Shown: positions 59,691-64,000 of the stretch, one piece after another | Layout of the letters: every line of letters starts with the position of its first letter | Position numbering within the stretch: position 1 is the stretch's first letter | Assembly (NCBI GenBank): GCA_023653785.1 | Contig: JAMKCH010072306.1 | Span: forward strand, 62,001-126,000 | Source: Ophioderma brevispina | Taxonomy: Eukaryota; Echinodermata; Ophiuroidea; Amphilepidida; Ophiodermatidae | Direction of reading: 5' to 3' | Length of the DNA: 64,000 nt | Program-made: the position numbers and the translations under genes | Notes under the pieces: generated by a model | The model's database searches: none | The model's input: only the letters and a program-made list of their open reading frames with translations | Told to the model about the DNA's origin: nothing

Positions 59691-60615
59691 AGCCAGCTCC
59701 CCAAAAAGCCTCTAGAAAAGGTTGAGGTCTACACAGTGAGCCACAGAACGTTTAAGAGTTGTTCTTGGTCAATTTGAGGGTGCTGATTTCAAATCTGTTA
59801 TGTGTACTTTCATAAAGTTGGTGGAAAGTACTCAAATTTGCTATTAAAGGGACACTACCTGATTTTGAAGAGTATAGAATATATGCGATCTTTTAATAGA
59901 TATATTATTAGTTTCAGTGGTTAGTACAATGGAGAAGTTCATTCATAGTTGATCATATCATTATTCCGAGGCAAAGAACATTCCTGAAGGAGTGTATTAA
60001 ATGGGTATTCCATGGTTTCAAGGGATAAATTTGAATGATAACATAATGCATATTTTATGTACTTCTTTATACATTTTTTTGCAATAGATTAGTTGCAAAT
60101 ATGATGGTTCACTATTACAGGACACAACACAAGACAGCACAGTTAGCACAGGACAAAATTCATTTAAAGAGACATTTGACATCTTTATGGAAGGAAATGC
60201 AAAGAACATTTTTAGTAATTTTAGTACATAATAATTACCATCATGACTGAAGCTTTCTTCTACAGTATGCAGGGAAATGGTATATCATGTCGCTGTAAGC
60301 TGATGCAAATTTTCTTATGTTGACAAATGTAGTTGTGAAATGTCTAACACTTAGGAATTAAAGGGGCAATATCAAATCTAAAATTACTCTTTTTAATCAT
60401 TTATAATACAATTAAATCCTCCAAAGTACTAAACCAAAATATTCAAAGCTGATCTGTCTTATAAGGTTGGCAGTCCCAAGCGACCAAGGAGTATGAGTGA
60501 AAATCCAGGGATAATCCGGGGCAAGGAGAGACTCAGTCCATCCAAAGTTGTGGGGGGGGAGCCCCGGGGGGAGAGCATCTCGATTTTGCGGCAACGTGTT
60601 GGACGGTGAACGCCG
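59691..60615. other. Intergenic stretch with unpaired TTAA-AGGG ends
   Basis: TTAA followed by AGGGACACTACC near 59849 and TTAA followed by AGGGGCAATATC near 60362 look like left ends of further TTAA elements, but no partner ends were found. No gene seen. Confidence 0.35.
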
Positions 60616-60867
60616 ATTAGTTGATCCTAGTGGTGGTCTCTTCGAGGTATCGCCTCGAGTTTACCGTCCGCCTCCGTTCCAAGGGGTTCGTTAGACCCCT
60701 CTTTTATCGGACGCTATGCGAAGGAAACTTTCCTCCAGCCTCCAGGAGATCTCCGCGCTGGTTTGCAAGCGGCTGTGATGCACCTACCATTTCCGATACA
60801 AGGCCTAAGGCAGTTTCTGTTCCATCTTCTTCCTCACCACCAAGTGGGAATGGAGGCCCATCCTTAG

Positions 60868-61206
60868 GGGTGCAACGAGAGATTTTGGGCTTCCATATAT
60901 CGTGTCATATGTATAATGGATAAGACCCCCAAAAGATTTCTTACCCTGTTTTTGGCTACAGAAATACCTTGAAAGTGAAAACAAAAGGCGATTTTGATTT
61001 GCTTAATTTCAATATAAAACATACGATAAATGTCGTATTTACTCCTATAGTAAATGATCAATTTCAAACTTTTTGTACCAAAGAAAAGATTCTCAGCTTT
61101 ATCATTTCACGTGGGGATATTTTGATAGGAAGCTCTACATTAGTGCAAAAATCAGAATTTCCACATTTTTATGGACACCTGATATGTGAAATATCGCGCT
61201 GCACCT
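60868..61206. mobile_element. TTAA MITE, family C, copy 4 (complete)
   Basis: 339 bp. Left end GGGTGCAACGAGAGATTTT after TTAG; right end, reversed, AGGTGCAGCGCGATATTTC, before TTAA (61207-61210). It is inserted in the reverse transcriptase relic, and the flanking codons rejoin in frame across one TTAA. Copies 1-3 are at 13.06, 15.27 and 35.67 kb. Confidence 0.85.
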
Positions 61207-61347
61207 TTAATTTAAAAAAACATATACGGCCCGGCGCTTTTGTATGGAGACGCTGGCCGCCATGCCCAAAGTTCTTCAGGAAGGTTGGCGTGGCACTACA
61301 CCTGATTTTCAAGACGCCTACCTATACGTTCTATACGCACAGGTCCT

Positions 61348-61944
61348 TGCAAAATGGGAGGGGAGTATGGCACGCTCCACGTATCAAATCATGGCGAGTT
61401 TTCCCGCGCATGTCGAGTTTCACGCGCTGTGTATCGAGTTTTCCTCACCATATGTCAGTGTGCAGCGTTATATGTCGAGTTTACAGCGCTATATGTCCAG
61501 TTTGCCCTCTATACATCGAGTTTTGCTCTCTATATGGTGAGTTTGACATAAATCATGTCCAGTTTCAAAATCTCGACATGATTTTTTCTCAACATGAGGA
61601 AAACTCGACATGATTTTTTGGTGTATGTGAAAAAAAATCATGTCGAGTTTGCTCATGTTGAGAAAAAATCATGTCGAGTTTGCTCATGTTGAGAAAAAAT
61701 CATGTCGAGTTTGCTCATGTTGAGAAAAAATCATGTCCAGTTTGCACATGTTGAAAAAAATCATGTCCAGTTTTTTAAAACTCGGCATGATTTATTCTGG
61801 ACATGATTTATGAAACTCGGCACATAAGAGTTCAAACTGGATAGGCAGCGCTGTAAACTCGACATATAGCGGGGTAAACTCGATATACAGCGCATGAAAC
61901 TCGCCATGATTTGATACGTGGAGCGTGCCATAGGGGAGGCTTAG
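61348..61944. mobile_element. Foldback element with ATGTCGAGTTT repeats
   Basis: Ends share ATGGCACGCTCCACGTATC, continuing through AAATCATGGCGAGTTT in inverted orientation for about 60 bases. Inside, ATGTCGAGTTT, ATGTCCAGTTT and their complements occur some twenty times, facing right on one side and left on the other. At 61637-61790 five tandem units of 30-31 bases carry ATCATGTCGAGTTTGC and TCATGTTGAG. The frames across it encode only translated repeat. Confidence 0.85.
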
Positions 61945-62179
61945 CAGTTCAGCGTCCTCCCCTTCGGTCTCTCGATGCCTCTCAGCAGAAACTTCACTCG
62001 AGTAGCCCAGGTGGTGTCCGAATTCCTGAGACGAAAAAAGAAAACCATTTTCGTCTTTACTTAGACGAGTGGCTGATGGTTGTCCCTTCATACTAGCTTA
62101 GGGAATGTTGTGCCGTTGGTCCGAACACTAAGATTTCTTAGACTAGTGAATGTGAACAGGTCGGCCTTAACGCCTTTGT

Positions 62180-62420
62180 ACACAGAGAAAACACTGTTTA
62201 AAAAGTTTTAAACAGTTGTTTAAAAGTTTAAACAAGTTGTTTAAAAGTTTAAACAAGTTGTTTAAAAGTTTAAAAAAGTTGTTCACCGGGTGAACTGAAC
62301 AGTGTTGTTCAGTTCACCCGTTGAACAACTTGTTGTCCCCGCCGAACGAGTTCGGAACGGGGACTATGAAATGAGAAGCGTCCGTCCGTTCGTCCGTCCG
62401 TGATAAAAATGTTAACCCAA
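62180..62420. repeat. AGTTTAAACAAGTTGTTTAA tandem units and adjoining CGTCCGTCCG repeat
   Basis: About four units of 21-22 bases at 62190-62280, then a hairpin around GGTGAACTGAACAGTGTTG and its complement (62285-62330). A CCGTTCGGAACGGGG-like patch and a CGTCCGTCCG run follow at 62372-62400. Likely part of a known type of dispersed invertebrate repeat; no coding capacity. Confidence 0.6.
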
Positions 62421-63592
62421 GTTGTATACAATTTATCTGGAGTTCCGTTAAGGGCGACAATGATGTAACTTGGTGGAAAGAAGTGGGTTGATGAGTTCTC
62501 GACCTGATTAGATTATGGCCGTAAAATATGCTAATTAAATATCTAATTTACATAGGGGTTAATGAAAGTAATGTAATGGCTGCAAGAACACTGATGATGT
62601 TAATTGACCAGTAAGTATCTGAAAACCTATTTTTGCCTATTTCTCAGTTTCTATTTTTGGACCAAAGTGTCATTTTGATGCACAATATCTCCAGTTTTGT
62701 TTCTTCAAATAAAATGCCATTTGCCAGAGTTGTTCATTAGATGATACTGCTTGTACTGACGTTTTTTATTTTTAAAAAGTCTACCCCGATTTGGAGTTAT
62801 TTAGCATTAAACATATTAATGAGCTGTGAAATTCATGTAATTTTTATATTTTTGAATATTAATCAAAACCTTTTCATAAATTAGAAAAAAAAAAAATTGT
62901 CAGTACAAGGCAAATTGTGTAATTATCATAAATACCAAGTTTTATGTTGATAGGTGGTACACTTTGGTCAGGAGAACGCATCAAAATTTCTTCAAAATAA
63001 CAATCATTGCTGGCCATATTGGATCTCTCATTTGCATAATTTATTCCGAAAGTGTCGGATTGCACATAATTGCACATATACTTTAATATTATGTATGAAA
63101 AGACATGAAAAATGTTTAAATTAAGACTTTAGTTTGATTAGGATCTTTCTACCTTAAAAAATAAACTTGTAAAAAAACAGGCATTTGACTGGCAGCTGGG
63201 ACTCACTACATGCAGAACGTAAAATAACTGGAGCAGTAAAAATAAGCAACCATTGCAGGGAACGTAAAATAACAGCGTAACATCTCAGCTTCAAAGTTGG
63301 TTTTTGACTTGTTTAAACAATATTAAGAATTAAAACGTTATTACAATCCTCTGACCAAATTTTCACGTTGTAGCTATGGCATCATACAAACGTTGTATTT
63401 ACGTTACCACGTGGTTGTAAAAAGTTATATTTTCAGGCAAACGATTTTGAGAAAAAAAAGCAATAAACAAAGGAAAAACGTGCAGAAATAAAGATTTAAA
63501 CCAGTTTATACACTTGGTTTTATATGGTAATGTACACATTCTAATGTCACCAATTACTTAATCATCATATGAATAAACTTAATATATATATA
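62421..63592. other. Intergenic stretch with no recognised gene
   Basis: AT-rich; no motif, gene or paired repeat seen. Confidence 0.4.
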
Positions 63593-63663
63593 CCTTACAT
63601 AGATTCGAACCAGGGTCTTAAGATTACAAGTCCTAAACCTTATCCACTACACTACATGACTTT
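63593..63663 (-). repeat. tRNA-Thr(UGU)-like sequence
   Basis: Minus strand: A-box-like TGTAGTGGATAAGG, an anticodon arm TAGGA-CTTGTAA-TCTTA (one G-U pair) with intact U33 reading UGU (Thr), and B box GGTTCGAATC. Acceptor and T stems are poorly paired, so a tRNA-derived repeat is likelier than a gene. It lacks the body of the three SINEs above. Confidence 0.5.
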
Positions 63664-63686
63664 ACTGATAGCAGATGCTAAATTTA

Positions 63687-63705
63687 AATATATATATATA
63701 TATAC

Positions 63706-63738
<33 letters not shown>
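63687..63738. repeat. (TA)n(TG)n compound microsatellite
   Basis: TA repeats at about 63690-63704 pass into TG repeats to 63738. Confidence 0.95.
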
Positions 63739-63740
<2 letters not shown>

Positions 63741-64000
63741 ACTTTTTTCAAATTAAACTAAATATAATACAAAAAGGAGGAAAGAGTTTTTAAAACTATT
63801 TTTTAAATGATAGGGAAAATATGATTTTGCATTTTTTTAATGACGTTACTTCCGATGTTATTTAACATATTTTATAGGTAAAACCATTTTCATAGTTCGT
63901 ATTCTTAGATTAAAAACAAGTCAGTTACGAAAGAACATAATATTACGGAAAAATATAATAACGGTCAACGTATAAATACCACCTTTTTTCAAAATGTGTA

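Larger units (their letters stand above)
60616..62190 (+). pseudogene. DIRS-like retrotransposon reverse transcriptase relic, split by two insertions
   Basis: Pieces of one reverse transcriptase lie in order on the plus strand. YRLEFTV (about 60650) and a LQEISALVCK helix come first, then WRPIL at 60851-60865. After the first insertion come NLKKHI (61209-61226), METLA, and TTPDFQDAYLYV with the motif-A Asp (about 61295-61330). After the second insertion comes YLDEWLMVVPSY (62058-62093), the catalytic LDD region. The YLDDW form and the FRMETL-like word are typical of DIRS-type elements, less so of Ty3/gypsy. The insertions are a family C MITE (60868-61206) and a foldback element (61348-61944). 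Further frameshifts occur. Neither integrase nor tyrosine recombinase is visible. Confidence 0.65.

Noticed and set aside
61637..61790. 31-bp direct repeats as a CRISPR-like array
   Set aside because: Units are contiguous without unique spacers, lie inside a foldback element, and the genome is eukaryotic.

Overview
This window is a piece of a metazoan nuclear genome. It is AT-rich and mostly non-coding, with long simple repeats, LINE-type reverse transcriptase relics, tRNA-derived SINEs and a dense layer of short inverted-repeat DNA elements. I cannot name the species. A marine invertebrate is the likeliest source (hemichordate, echinoderm, amphioxus or a lophotrochozoan), because its pol-like LINEs, a gag-like relic and a DIRS-like reverse transcriptase occur together. 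That is an inference.

Only one intact host gene is visible. It is an intronless coding sequence at 49088-50191 (+) for a glycogen-targeting regulatory subunit of protein phosphatase 1 (PPP1R3 family), with an RVxF docking motif followed by a CBM21 glycogen-binding domain. Its upstream region holds a compact promoter: a perfect palindromic cAMP response element (48898-48905) 13 bases before a TATA box (48919-48926), three more CGTCA half-sites further out, and a nine-codon upstream ORF in the leader.

Layout. 0-5 kb: simple repeats and unassigned sequence. 5.2-5.6 kb: a broken retrotransposon gag. 7.4-10.1 kb: a degraded LINE with a TA-flanked element inside its reverse transcriptase. 10.6-17.7 kb: a mariner-type transposase scrap, SINEs and several small inverted-repeat elements. 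17.7-19 kb: a second LINE with an internal deletion. 21.2-25.7 kb: a 4.5-kb terminal-inverted-repeat element with subterminal arrays. 26.6-32.5 kb: a 2.9-kb direct duplication. 33.9-36.9 kb: nested small elements. 37-45 kb: little recognisable apart from degenerate minisatellites. 45.3-47.3 kb: an RTE-like LINE with a microsatellite tail. 48.5-51 kb: the PPP1R3 gene. 51.7-58.7 kb: further small elements, a ~1-kb long inverted repeat and tRNA-like sequences. 60.6-62.2 kb: a DIRS-like reverse transcriptase relic split by two insertions.

The strongest pattern is a community of short elements bounded by TTAA with terminal inverted repeats, the signature of piggyBac-type non-autonomous elements. 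I count at least eight terminal-repeat families and about fifteen copies or fragments in 64 kb. Several are nested, and intact paralogues or an interrupted reading frame show the empty site. No transposase that could mobilise them is visible here.
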